DNA of 64,000 nucleotides from Streptomyces sp. TRM70350 (GTDB lineage Bacteria > Actinomycetota > Actinomycetes > Streptomycetales > Streptomycetaceae). Numbering within the stretch: position 1 is the stretch's first letter; every line of letters starts with the position of its first letter. The position numbers and the translations under genes are program-made. The notes beneath the pieces were generated by a model that searched no databases, was not told the origin of the DNA, and worked only from the letters and a program-made list of their open reading frames with translations. Shown piece by piece: positions 36,771 through 44,987 of the stretch. The stretch covers positions 41,007 to 105,006 of the forward strand of contig NZ_JAHUXH010000027.1 of the NCBI RefSeq assembly GCF_019219825.1, written 5' to 3'.

Positions 36771-37088
36771 AGGTGCGGCTCCTTGCAGTGTTGAAGCTCG
36801 TCTGAAGCTCGTGTGGGAGGGAACCCGGTGACCGTCGCACGGCGGGTGCCGCATTACGGGCCGGACTTCCGGGAAAGGAATCAGAACGGACCGCGCTGTC
36901 CGACCGACTCCAAGGATAGGTCTCGGCCGGGACGCGCAGGGTCACGGGCTCTTGCCGCCGGGCGACGCGCTGACATACTTACGACGCCGTAGGTTACGGA
37001 ACCGTAGGGAGGTCTCGTCCGAGCCGTACCCGGTTTCCGCTACCCCCCGGCACCTGTTTCAACCCACGACCCCACAGGGGACGCACCC
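36771..37088. promoter_or_regulatory. Divergent promoter region of ppc and the desaturase
   Basis: 318 bp without a gene. The desaturase side carries a tandem pair of palindromes (listed separately). No hairpin long enough for a terminator was seen. A TGACAT word at 36971-36976 precedes the palindromes and could be a -35 element. Confidence 0.5.
36979..37008 (+). promoter_or_regulatory. Tandem 15-bp operator-like repeat upstream of the desaturase
   Basis: TTACGACGCCGTAGG (36979-36993) is followed directly by TTACGGAACCGTAGG (36994-37008). Each unit contains the palindrome TACG-N4-CGTA. The block lies about 80 bp before the desaturase ATG, in the likely promoter. A TetR-family repressor is encoded in the same operon, so self-control of the operon is plausible. 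Confidence 0.72.
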
Positions 37089-38108
37089 ATGACCACGAGC
37101 TCCGATGTGATCGACGACGCCCCGAAGTCGACCTCGCAGGCCACCGCCGAACATACTCCGTCCGCCACACTCGGCGGCGCCCGGAAGGGTTCTCTTGAGC
37201 AGGGTGTGCTCCTGCTCTTCATCATCGTCCCGTTCCTCGCGCTGGTCGCGGCCGTACCGCTGGCGTGGGGCTGGGGGGTGAGCTGGCTGGACCTGGGTCT
37301 GCTGGTCTTCTTCTACTTCCTCGGCTGCCACGGCATCACGATCGGTTTCCACCGGCACTTCACCCACAGTTCGTTCAAGGCCAAGCGGCCGCTGAAGATC
37401 GCGCTGGCGATCGCCGGGTCGATGGCGGTCGAGGGCCCCCTGGTGCGCTGGGTGGCCGACCATCGCAAGCATCACAGGTTCTCCGACGCGGAGGGCGACC
37501 CGCACTCCCCGTGGCGGTACGGCGAGACCGTCCCGGCCCTGATCAAGGGTCTGTGGTGGGCGCACATCGGCTGGATGTTCGACGAGGAGCGCACTCCGCA
37601 GGACAAGTACGCGCCGGATCTGATCAAGGACCCGACGCTGCGGGCGATCTCCCGCCAGTTCATCGTCTGGACGGTGGTGTCCCTGGCGCTGCCGGCGCTG
37701 ATCGGCGGTCTGGTGACGATGTCCTGGTGGGGCGCGTTCACCGGGTTCTTCTGGGGCTCGCTCGTCCGGGTGGCGCTGCTGCACCACGTGACCTGGTCGA
37801 TCAACTCGATCTGCCACGCGGTGGGCAAGCGGCCGTTCCGGTCGCGGGACAAGTCGGGCAACGTGTGGTGGCTGGCGATCCTGTCCTGCGGTGAGTCCTG
37901 GCACAACCTGCACCACGCCGACCCGACGTCGGCGCGGCACGGTGTGGAGCGCGGCCAGATCGACTCCTCCGCCCGGCTGATCCGCTGGTTCGAACTCGCC
38001 GGGTGGGCGTACGACGTGCGCTGGCCGTCACGCTCGCGTATCGATTCCCGCCGGACGTCCGGGTCGGACGGCTCCCGGCGGGGGAGGCAGGCCGCCGAGG
38101 CGGCATGA
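37089..38108 (+). CDS. Fatty-acid (delta-9 type) desaturase
   Basis: 339 residues. Three histidine boxes bind the di-iron centre: H-R-H-F-T-H (near residue 94), H-R-K-H-H (near 131) and H-N-L-H-H (near 272). Four membrane helices surround them. The family introduces a double bond into acyl chains and so sets membrane fluidity. The residue pattern G-C-H-G-I-T-I-G-F-H-R-H is typical of acyl-CoA delta-9 enzymes. Its stop codon overlaps the ATG of the TetR gene (ATGA). Confidence 0.95.
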   Translation: MTTSSDVIDDAPKSTSQATAEHTPSATLGGARKGSLEQGVLLLFIIVPFLALVAAVPLAWGWGVSWLDLGLLVFFYFLGCHGITIGFHRHFTHSSFKAKRPLKIALAIAGSMAVEGPLVRWVADHRKHHRFSDAEGDPHSPWRYGETVPALIKGLWWAHIGWMFDEERTPQDKYAPDLIKDPTLRAISRQFIVWTVVSLALPALIGGLVTMSWWGAFTGFFWGSLVRVALLHHVTWSINSICHAVGKRPFRSRDKSGNVWWLAILSCGESWHNLHHADPTSARHGVERGQIDSSARLIRWFELAGWAYDVRWPSRSRIDSRRTSGSDGSRRGRQAAEAA

Positions 38109-38782
38109 TTGACGCCGTGGCGACCGACTCCAGCAGCACCTCCAGCAACGACAAGCCGCGGCGTGCGCGCCGTACCCGTATGACCGGTGCGGAGCGACGC
38201 CAGCAGCTGCTGGAGATCGGTCGCACCCTCTTCGCCGCGAAGGGCTTCGAGGGCACGTCGGTGGAGGAGATCGCGGCGAAGGCCGGGGTGTCCAAGCCGG
38301 TGGTGTACGAGCACTTCGGCGGCAAGGAGGGGCTGTACGCGGTCGTGGTGGACCGCGAGATGCGGCGCCTGCTGGACATGGTGACCAGCTCGCTGACGGC
38401 GGGCCACCCCCGGGAACTGTGCGAACAGGCGGCGTTCGCGCTGCTGGACTACATCGAGGAGTACACGGACGGTTTCCGCATCCTGGTCCGTGACTCGCCC
38501 ATCCCGCAGTCGACGGGCTCGTTCGCGTCCCTGATCTCGGACATCGCCACTCAGGTGGAGGACATCCTGGGCCGCGAGTTCAAAAGCCGCGGCTTCGACC
38601 CCAAGCTGGCGCCCCTGTACGCGCAGGCGCTGGTCGGCATGGTCGCGCTGACCGGGCAGTGGTGGCTGGAGGTGCGTCGGCCGAAGAAGGCGGAGGTGGC
38701 GGCGCATCTGGTGAATCTGGCGTGGCACGGGCTGGACGGGCTGGAGCAGAAGCCTCGGCTGATCGGACACCGCAAGAGCTGA
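38105..38782 (+). CDS. TetR-family regulator coupled to the desaturase
   Basis: 225 residues from the ATG overlapping the desaturase stop (GTG at 38117 also possible). HTH at about 30-75: R-Q-Q-L-L-E-I-G-R-T-L-F-A-A-K-G-F-E-G-T-S-V-E-E-I-A and G-V-S-K-P-V-V-Y-E-H-F. The C-terminal ligand-binding half has Y-I-E-E-Y-T-D-G-F-R-I-L and W-W-L-E-V-R-R. Likely represses the operon through the palindromes at 36979-37008, sensing acyl chains (inference, by analogy with other TetR regulators linked to desaturases). Confidence 0.92.
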   Translation: MIDAVATDSSSTSSNDKPRRARRTRMTGAERRQQLLEIGRTLFAAKGFEGTSVEEIAAKAGVSKPVVYEHFGGKEGLYAVVVDREMRRLLDMVTSSLTAGHPRELCEQAAFALLDYIEEYTDGFRILVRDSPIPQSTGSFASLISDIATQVEDILGREFKSRGFDPKLAPLYAQALVGMVALTGQWWLEVRRPKKAEVAAHLVNLAWHGLDGLEQKPRLIGHRKS

Positions 38783-38938
38783 GCGCTCCGCGGGGCGTGC
38801 CGGGGGCGCCGTGATCGTCTGCGCCGCCGTCGTGGTGGGTCGCACGGTTCCCCGCGCCCCTTGTTCCGGCGCTGCGGAACCGGCGATGCGGCGGAGGTCG
38901 ACGGTCCGCGTGCTGCCGCGCACGCGGGTGGGTGCCGT

Positions 38939-39295
38939 TCAGCCGGGCTCCAGGAGCTCCAGGCGGTTGCCGACCGGGTCCGTGGAGTAGAGGCGGCGGC
39001 CCGGGGGGTGGTCGTCCCAGGTGATGGTGGCGCCGTGGGCGGTGAGCCGGGCGGCGCAGGACTCGATGTCGGTGACCCGCAGGCCCGGGTGGGCCTCGCG
39101 GGCGGGGCGGAAGCCGGGCTCGATGCCGAGGTGCAGCTGCGCCGCCCCCGCCTGGGACCAGCAGCAGCCGCGTGCCGCGAGTGCCGGTGGCTTGGGGATC
39201 TCGGTCATGCCGGGGACGTCCGCGTGGTACGCGCGCAGCCGGTCCTCGGAGGCGGGTGGGGTGGCGGGCTGGGCGTGGTCCACAGCGGTGATCAT
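38939..39295 (-). CDS. VOC (glyoxalase/dioxygenase fold) protein
   Basis: 118 residues, one VOC domain: L-R-A-Y-H-A-D-V-P-G-M, Q-L-H-L-G-I-E-P-G-F-R-P-A-R-E-A-H-P-G and the end L-Y-S-T-D-P-V-G-N-R-L-E-L-L-E-P-G with the metal-binding type His and Glu. Activity is not predictable; such proteins can be lyases, dioxygenases or bind toxic compounds. Its ATG overlaps the stop of the methyltransferase gene (ATGA), so they form one operon. Confidence 0.88.
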   Translation of the reverse strand: MITAVDHAQPATPPASEDRLRAYHADVPGMTEIPKPPALAARGCCWSQAGAAQLHLGIEPGFRPAREAHPGLRVTDIESCAARLTAHGATITWDDHPPGRRLYSTDPVGNRLELLEPG

Positions 39296-40095
39296 CGCGT
39301 CTCCTTGCGGGCGATGGCGAAGATGCGGCGGAAGGGGAACGGTGTGCCGTGCCTGCCCGGCGGATAGGCCTCGCGGAGGGCGGTGCGGTACTCGTCCTCG
39401 AAGGCCCGCGCGGCCTCGGGGTCGTCGGCGAGGGCGGTGAGGACCGGGCGCAGGCCGGTGCCCTTCACCCAGTCGAGGACGGGGTCCTCGCCGGTGAGGA
39501 GATGGATGTACGTGGTCTCCCAGACGTCGGCCGAGCAGCCGAGGGCGGTGAGGCGTTCCAGGTAGGCCTCGGGGGTGAGGACGGCGTCGGCATGCCGGAG
39601 GGTGTCGGCCAGGCGGTCCCGCCAGCGCGGGGATGCGGCCAGCTCGCGCATCAGCCGGTGGCTGGGGGCGTCGAAGTTGCCGGGGACCTGGAAGGCGAAC
39701 GTGCCGCCGGGGACGAGCCCGGCGATCCAGTCGGCGAAGCGGTCCGCGTGACCGGGGACCCACTGGAGCGTGGCATTGCTGAGGATCAGGTCGTACGGCT
39801 CACCGGGCGCCCAGGTGCGCAGGTCGGCGTGGGTGAAGTCGAGGCGGCCGGGGTCCGCGTGCTCGGCGCGGGCGCGGTGCAGCATCTCGGGTGAGTTGTC
39901 GTAGCCGGTGACGTTGGCGGTGGGCCAGCGGGTGGCGAGCAGTGCGGTGAGGTTGCCGGGGCCGCAGCCGAGGTCGGCGATGCGGGGCGGGTCGGTGGGC
40001 AGGTCGGGGACCTGGGCCAGGAGGTCGGTGAAGGGGCGGGCACGGTGTCCGGCGTGCCGCAGGTACTGGGCGGGGTCCCAGGTGGGGTCGGCCAT
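39292..40095 (-). CDS. tam: Trans-aconitate 2-methyltransferase-like protein
   Basis: 267 residues from the ATG at 40095. SAM site I-A-D-L-G-C-G-P-G-N-L-T at about 40-51, then N-V-T-G-Y-D-N-S-P-E-M-L and Y-D-L-I-L-S-N-A-T-L-Q-W-V. The opening W-D-P-A-Q-Y-L-R-H-A-G-H-R-A-R-P-F matches Tam, which methylates trans-aconitate to detoxify this aconitase inhibitor. The coupled VOC gene and the divergent MarR gene suggest small-molecule control. Confidence 0.9.
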   Translation of the reverse strand: MADPTWDPAQYLRHAGHRARPFTDLLAQVPDLPTDPPRIADLGCGPGNLTALLATRWPTANVTGYDNSPEMLHRARAEHADPGRLDFTHADLRTWAPGEPYDLILSNATLQWVPGHADRFADWIAGLVPGGTFAFQVPGNFDAPSHRLMRELAASPRWRDRLADTLRHADAVLTPEAYLERLTALGCSADVWETTYIHLLTGEDPVLDWVKGTGLRPVLTALADDPEAARAFEDEYRTALREAYPPGRHGTPFPFRRIFAIARKETR

Positions 40096-40116
40096 GCCCT
40101 CAGCTTGACAACCAAG

Positions 40117-40134
40117 TATCTCGACGTCAAGAGA
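40117..40134. promoter_or_regulatory. MarR-type operator between tam and marR genes
   Basis: The near-palindrome TCTCGACGTCAAGA (40119-40132) is centred on GACGTC and matches the TCTTGACGTCAAGA type of MarR site. It lies between the divergent starts at 40095 and 40168. A TTGACA at 40105-40110 precedes it, and TACACT at 40155-40160 lies 7 bases before the marR ATG, so the marR transcript may be leaderless. Confidence 0.65.
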
Positions 40135-40167
40135 CTTCACGTCGACACAACCACTACACTGATCGCC

Positions 40168-40665
40168 ATGGAGGACGAGGTCGATCGGCTGGTCGCAGCG
40201 TGGCGCCGGGAGCGCCCGGACCTCGACGTGGAACCGCTTGAGGTACTCAGCCGGGTGAGCCGGCTGGCCCGGCACCTGGACCGGGCACGTCGGCTGGCCT
40301 TCTCCGAGCACAATCTGGAGCCCTGGGAGTTCGACGTCCTGACCGCGCTGCGCCGCGCGGGGGCGCCGTACCAGCTCTCGCCCGGACAGCTGCTGACCCA
40401 GACCCTGGTCACTTCCGGCACGATGACGAACCGTATCGACCGCCTGGCGAAAAAGGGCCTGGTGGAGCGGCTGCCCGATCCCAGTGACCGGCGTGGAGTC
40501 CTGGTCCGGCTCACGGACGAGGGCCGGGACCGTGCGGACCAGGCCCTGGCGGGCCTGCTGGACCAGGAACGCGCGATCCTCGCGGAGCTCTCCCGTGCCC
40601 AGCGCATCGAACTGGCGGCGCTGCTGCGGCAGTTGACCGCGCCGTTCGACAACATCCCCGGGTAG
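40168..40665 (+). CDS. MarR-family transcription regulator
   Basis: 165 residues. Winged HTH at about 50-105: L-E-P-W-E-F-D-V-L-T-A-L-R-R-A-G, L-S-P-G-Q-L, S-G-T-M-T-N-R-I-D-R-L and the wing D-P-S-D-R-R-G-V-L-V-R-L-T. It is divergent from tam-VOC, with a palindrome in between, so it likely controls itself and that operon. No Cys sensor is visible; the signal may be a small anion or phenolic compound. Confidence 0.92.
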   Translation: MEDEVDRLVAAWRRERPDLDVEPLEVLSRVSRLARHLDRARRLAFSEHNLEPWEFDVLTALRRAGAPYQLSPGQLLTQTLVTSGTMTNRIDRLAKKGLVERLPDPSDRRGVLVRLTDEGRDRADQALAGLLDQERAILAELSRAQRIELAALLRQLTAPFDNIPG

Positions 40666-40720
40666 GCGCGCTGTGGGCCGGTGGGGGCGGTCGCGCAGTT
40701 CCCCGCGGGCGCGCTGCGGG

Positions 40721-41258
40721 CTCGGCCGTCCGTCGGCCGCGGGCCGGTGGGGGCTGAGCGCGCAGTTCCCCGCGCCCCTTCAAGGCGCTGCCCGACCAAA
40801 CCCGATCAGGCACCCCCGCCGACACCACCACGCTCGGCCGTCCCTCGGCCTCGGGCCGGTGAGGGCTGAGCGCGCAGTCCCCGCACCCCTTCAGCGCGCT
40901 GCCCGACCGAACCCGATCAGGCACCCCCGCCGACACCACCACGCTCGGCCGTCCGTCGGCCGCGGGCCGGTGAGGGCTGAGCGCGCAGTTCCCCGCGCCC
41001 CTTCAAGGCGCTGCCCGACCGAACCCCATCAGGCACCCCCGCCGACACCACCACGCTCGGCCGTCCGTCGGCCGCGGGCCGGTGGGGGCTGAGCGCGCAG
41101 TCCCCGCGCCTTCAAGGCGCTGCCCGACCGAACCCGATCAGGCGCACCCGCCGACACCACCACGCTCGGCCGTCCCTCGGCCTCGGGCCGGTGAGGGCTG
41201 AGCGCGCAGTCCGCGCACCCCTTCAGCGCGCTGCCCGACCGAACCCGATCAGGCGCCC
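40721..41258. repeat. Tandem array of a 109-112-bp unit, about 4.9 copies
   Basis: Units begin with CTCGGCCGTCC at 40721, 40833, 40944, 41056 and 41165. Each continues with CGGGCCGGTG(A/G)GGGCTGAGCG, the word CGCGCAGT(T)CCCCGC, a TTCA(A/G)(G/C)GCGCTGCCCGACC segment and CCCCGCCGACACCACCACG. Copies differ at a few positions. The array fills the gap between the 3' ends of marR and the LuxR-type gene, and holds no convincing open reading frame. Confidence 0.93.
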
Positions 41259-41277
41259 CGTATCCCTTTGGAGTCGG

Positions 41278-42054
41278 TCAGGCGCTGTTGCTTTCCTCCG
41301 GCGTGAGTCGGGCGGTGGGGCCCAGGTCGGCCGGGCCCACGCCCGCACGCCGGGCCAGTGCGACGGCGGCGAGGGTGGAGTGGACGCCTAGTTTGCCGAG
41401 GACGTTCTGCATGTGGGTGCGGACGGTGTGCGGGGAGAGGTACAGGCGTTCGGCGACGGCCTTGCGGCCCAGGCCCGCGACCATGCACCGCAGTACCTCC
41501 CGCTCGCGCGGGGTGAGGGACTCCACCAGCCGTTCGCTCTCCGTGCGATGCCTGCGCGCGGCGGTCAGTTCGCGCAGGACGCCGGTGAGCAGGGCGGGCG
41601 GCAGATGCGTCTCGTCGCGCAGCACGCCCCGGATGACGGTGAGCAGCCTCGACAGCGAACAGTCCTTGGCGACCCAGCCGCCCGCCCCGGCCTGCAGGGC
41701 GAGCGCGGCACGCCGGGGATCGTCCTTCTCGGCGAGCACGACGACCCGTACCCCGGGCTGCGCGGAACGGACCCCGGCGACCAGGGAGATGCCGTCCACG
41801 ACCCCGTCCACGCCGCCTTCCTGCACGGGCACGGCGGGCCGCCGTATCCCAGGGACGTTGCCCCCCAGGTCGGCGTCGACGAGCAGCACGTCGAACCGGC
41901 GGCCCTCGGCGGCCGCGCGCTCCAGGCTGCGCAGCGCGGCGGGACCGCTGCCGGCCGCGGAGACGTCGACATCGGGCTCGGCGGCGAGCGCCGCGGCGAG
42001 GGACTCGGCGAAGATGCGGTGGTCGTCGACGACCAGGACTCGGATGCGAACCAC
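41278..42054 (-). CDS. LuxR-type response regulator with an enlarged receiver
   Basis: 258 residues from the GTG at 42054 (GGGGAAGGGG upstream). Receiver: acidic pair D-D at 10-11, likely phospho-acceptor D60 (L-L-V-D-A-D-L) and the late lysine (V-A-K-D). An insert of about 25 residues (P-G-I-R-R-P-A-V-P-V-Q-E-G-G and following) lies after the acceptor. The output domain L-T-P-R-E-R-E-V-L-R-C-M-V-A-G and L-S-P-H-T-V-R-T-H-M-Q-N-V-L-x-K-L is intact. No kinase gene is adjacent, so it is an orphan. A second, more degenerate relative lies at 48788-49474. Confidence 0.88.
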   Translation of the reverse strand: MVRIRVLVVDDHRIFAESLAAALAAEPDVDVSAAGSGPAALRSLERAAAEGRRFDVLLVDADLGGNVPGIRRPAVPVQEGGVDGVVDGISLVAGVRSAQPGVRVVVLAEKDDPRRAALALQAGAGGWVAKDCSLSRLLTVIRGVLRDETHLPPALLTGVLRELTAARRHRTESERLVESLTPREREVLRCMVAGLGRKAVAERLYLSPHTVRTHMQNVLGKLGVHSTLAAVALARRAGVGPADLGPTARLTPEESNSA

Positions 42055-42363
42055 GAAACCCCCTTCCCCGAGCTCTCGAAGAGCAGGGGACGCCCATCGA
42101 CGGGAGCCGAATGACCGGTGCGGGTACGCCGCCCGAAGCAGTCCTGGTGGGTGTGTCTGCCGTTCCCCAGGACGGGGTCGCCGCAGCCGCACGGCCGCCG
42201 CCGTGCAGAAACCGCTACCCCCACTTCGGGCGTCGTACCCGACTTGTCTCGCCCCCTGAACAGCACCGGCCCCCACCGGTGCTGTTCATCAGAGTACGGG
42301 CGGGGGGCAGGAGCGGAAGGCAATTTGCAGAACTGGTTGTCCAGCGCGTTTATGGTGAGGCGC
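42055..42363. promoter_or_regulatory. Divergent region between the LuxR-type and GNAT genes
   Basis: 309 bp without a gene. It contains the long hairpin at 42257-42288 and an AT-richer stretch (GGCAATTTGCAGAACTGGTTGTCC near 42320-42343) just before the GNAT gene. Confidence 0.4.
42257..42288. promoter_or_regulatory. Perfect 13-bp inverted repeat in a divergent promoter region
   Basis: Arms at 42257-42269 (TGAACAGCACCGG) and 42276-42288 with a 6-base C-rich loop. It is terminator-like in shape, but lies upstream of both flanking genes, so it has no gene to terminate. It could be an operator, an attenuator or the end of a small RNA. Confidence 0.6.
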
Positions 42364-42813
42364 ATGTTTCGTATTGAGACAGAAGTCGACAGAGCCCGGC
42401 GCGATCTTCTCCGTTCCCGGCTCCGCGACACCAATACGGCAGCCTCCCCCGTCCTGCGCGCCCTGCGCGGCACCCCCGCCGGCCGCGAAGCCCCCCTGCA
42501 CGTCTGGGCGTTGGACGCCACCGGCGACCTGGCCGGCGGCCTGGTCGGGCACACCTGGACGACCTGGCTGCATGTGACGTACCTCTGGGTCGACCAACGC
42601 CACCGCGGCACCGGCCTGGGCTCCTTCCTGCTGGCCGAGGCGGAGCGCATCGCCCGCGTGGAGCGCGGCTGCGCCGCCGCCCGACTGGAGACCTGGGACT
42701 TCCAGGCTCCCGGCTTCTACCGGAAGCAGGGGTACGAAGTGGTGTGCGCGATCCCCGACTACCCGCCCGGTATCACGGAGTTCACGCTGACCAAGCGCCT
42801 GGCCACCAACTGA
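42364..42813 (+). CDS. GNAT-family N-acetyltransferase
   Basis: 149 residues. The acetyl-CoA loop is V-D-Q-R-H-R-G-T-G-L-G-S-F-L-L (about 76-90), followed by A-R-L-E-T-W-D-F-Q-A-P-G-F-Y-R-K-Q-G-Y. This pattern (ending in F-Y-x-K-x-G-Y) is common in small bacterial acetyltransferases of unknown substrate. GGTGAGG precedes the ATG. It ends 11 bp before the convergent galK. Confidence 0.9.
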   Translation: MFRIETEVDRARRDLLRSRLRDTNTAASPVLRALRGTPAGREAPLHVWALDATGDLAGGLVGHTWTTWLHVTYLWVDQRHRGTGLGSFLLAEAERIARVERGCAAARLETWDFQAPGFYRKQGYEVVCAIPDYPPGITEFTLTKRLATN

Positions 42814-42824
42814 CCGCGGCAGCC

Positions 42825-43997
42825 CTACCGCACCCGCCGCGCCCCCGCCGAAGGCACCGCCTCGAACACCCGGGGCGCCATGAAGCCCGCGGCCGCGAAC
42901 GCCTCTTCCACCGCCTTGGTGATGGCGTCGACGTCCGTCACCTCCGCCAGCACGATCGCCGAGCCGCCGAAGCCGCCGCCCGTCATCCGGGCGCCCAGGG
43001 CCCCGGCCGACCGGGCGGTGTCGACGACCAGGTCCAGCTCCGGGCAGGAGATGCGGAAGTCGTCGCGCAGGGAGGCGTGGCCCTCGGTGAGGACCGGGCC
43101 GATCGCCCGGGTCTCGCCCGACTCCAGCAGGGAGACGACGCGTTCGACGCGCTGGTCCTCCGTGACCACGTGCCGCACCAGCCTGCGGACCTCCTCGTCG
43201 TCGCCGAGGCGGTCCAGCGCCGCGTCCAGCTCGGCGTACGGGATGTCGCGCAGGGCGTCGACGCCCAGCAGGGCCGCGCCCTTCTCGCAGCCCGTCCGGC
43301 GCTTGCCGTACTCGCCGCTGCTGTGCTCGTGCTTGACCCGGGTGTCGACGACCAGCAGCCGCATCCCCTCGGCGGCCAGGTCGAAGGGGATCTGGCGCTG
43401 GGAGAGGTCGCGGGTGTCGAGGAACAGGGCGTGGCCGGCGGTGCAGCAGGCGGACGCGGTCTGGTCCATGATGCCGACGGGGGCGCCGACGTAGACGTTC
43501 TCGGCGCGCTGGCACAGGCGGGCCAGCTGCCAGCCCTTCAGCCCGAGGTCGTGAAGGTCGTTCAGGGCGAGAGCGATCACCACCTCCAGCGCCGCCGAGG
43601 ACGACAGGCCCGCGCCCGCCGGGACCGTGGAGGACAGGTGGATGTCCGCGCCGCCCACCTCGTGGCCCGCCGCGCGCAGCGCCCAGACCACGCCCGCCGG
43701 GTACGCCGTCCAGTTCTTGTCCGACTCCGGCTCCAGGGCGTCCACGCGCAGCTCCACCACGCCGCCCGCGTCGCCTTCGATGTCCGCCGAGTGCAGTCGC
43801 AGTACGCCGTCGTCCCGGCGGGACACCGCCGCGACCGCGGTGTGCGGCAGCGCGAACGGCATCACGAAGCCGTCGTTGTAGTCGGTGTGCTCACCGATGA
43901 GGTTGACCCGTCCCGGCGCGGCCCACACGCCCTGCGGATCGGCCCCGTACAGCTCCCTGAACCGCTCGGCGACAGCCTCTGCGACAGCCTCGCTCAT
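42825..43997 (-). CDS. galK: Galactokinase
   Basis: 390 residues. It phosphorylates galactose with ATP, the first Leloir step. Motifs: G-R-V-N-L-I-G-E-H-T-D-Y-N-D-G near 28-42, the GHMP ATP loop P-A-G-A-G-L-S-S-S-A-A near 125-135, and the C-terminal G-A-R-M-T-G-G-G-F-G-G. It is the last gene of galT-galE-galK, 27 bp behind galE. Confidence 0.97.
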   Translation of the reverse strand: MSEAVAEAVAERFRELYGADPQGVWAAPGRVNLIGEHTDYNDGFVMPFALPHTAVAAVSRRDDGVLRLHSADIEGDAGGVVELRVDALEPESDKNWTAYPAGVVWALRAAGHEVGGADIHLSSTVPAGAGLSSSAALEVVIALALNDLHDLGLKGWQLARLCQRAENVYVGAPVGIMDQTASACCTAGHALFLDTRDLSQRQIPFDLAAEGMRLLVVDTRVKHEHSSGEYGKRRTGCEKGAALLGVDALRDIPYAELDAALDRLGDDEEVRRLVRHVVTEDQRVERVVSLLESGETRAIGPVLTEGHASLRDDFRISCPELDLVVDTARSAGALGARMTGGGFGGSAIVLAEVTDVDAITKAVEEAFAAAGFMAPRVFEAVPSAGARRVR

Positions 43998-44024
43998 GCC
44001 CTGCCCCTGACCCTTTCGTACGTT

Positions 44025-44987
44025 CTACTTGCCGCGCCGCTGCGCGAACTCCCAGGCGTCGGCGACGATCCCGGCGAGGTCCGCGCGGGACGGGTTCCAG
44101 CCGAGCCGCTCGCGGGCCGTCCGCGCCGACGCCACCAGCACCGCCGGGTCGCCGCCCCGGCGCGGGGCCACCACCTCGGGGATCGGGTGGCCGGTCACCT
44201 GACGGACCGTCTCGATGACCTCGCGGACGGAGAATCCGTTGCCGTTGCCGAGGTTGCAGATCAGGTGCTCGCCCGCGACGGCCGCCTCGACGGCCAGCAG
44301 GTGTGCCTCCGCGAGGTCCGCGACGTGGATGTAGTCGCGGATGCAGGTGCCGTCCGGCGTCGGGTAGTCGTCGCCGTAGACGGAGATCGCGTCGCGCCTG
44401 CCCTGGGCCACCTGCAGCACCAGCGGGATGAGGTGCGACTCGGGGTCGTGCCGCTCGCCGAACTCGCCGTACGCGCCGGCGACGTTGAAGTAGCGCAGCG
44501 ACACCGCGCCCAGCCCGTGCGCCTTCGCCTCGCCTGTGATCATGTGGTCGACGGCGAGCTTGGAGGCACCGTAGGGGTTGGTCGGCGCGGTGGGGGCGGA
44601 CTCGACGATCGGCACCTGCTCCGGCTCACCGTAGGTGGCGGCGGTGGAGGAGAAGACGAGCTTGCGCACCCCGGCCGCCCGCATGGCGGCGAGCAGGGCC
44701 ATGGTCCCGCCGACGTTGTTGTCCCAGTACTTCTCCGGCCGTACGACGGACTCGCCGACCTGGGAGCAGGCCGCGAAGTGCAGCACGGCGTCGTAGGAGG
44801 AGTCCAGCCACTTGGCGGAGTCGCGCATGTCGCCCTCGATGAAGGAAGCACCCGAGGGCACGCCCTCGCGGAAGCCGGTGGACAGGTTGTCGAGTACGAC
44901 GACCTCGTGGCCGGCCTCCAGCAGATGCTGGGCGACCACGCTGCCCACGTATCCCGCACCACCGGTGACCAGGTACTTCCCGCTCAT
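44025..44987 (-). CDS. galE: UDP-glucose 4-epimerase
   Basis: 320 residues. NAD-binding G-G-A-G-Y-V-G-S at 9-16; catalytic Y-G-A-S-K near 150; the typical S-S-T-A-A-T-Y-G segment. It interconverts UDP-galactose and UDP-glucose. Its ATG overlaps the galT stop (ATGA). In Streptomyces lividans a second, constitutive promoter (galP2) inside the operon before galE is known; I cannot point to it here. Confidence 0.97.
   Translation of the reverse strand: MSGKYLVTGGAGYVGSVVAQHLLEAGHEVVVLDNLSTGFREGVPSGASFIEGDMRDSAKWLDSSYDAVLHFAACSQVGESVVRPEKYWDNNVGGTMALLAAMRAAGVRKLVFSSTAATYGEPEQVPIVESAPTAPTNPYGASKLAVDHMITGEAKAHGLGAVSLRYFNVAGAYGEFGERHDPESHLIPLVLQVAQGRRDAISVYGDDYPTPDGTCIRDYIHVADLAEAHLLAVEAAVAGEHLICNLGNGNGFSVREVIETVRQVTGHPIPEVVAPRRGGDPAVLVASARTARERLGWNPSRADLAGIVADAWEFAQRRGK

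Noticed and set aside
38863..38880. Terminator GTTCCG/CGGAAC between the TetR and VOC genes
   Set aside because: Only a 6-bp stem; too weak to list as a terminator, although the junction is convergent and one would be expected.
40681..41092. Short open frames within the 111-bp array
   Set aside because: They arise from repeat translation in every frame and have no ribosome sites.
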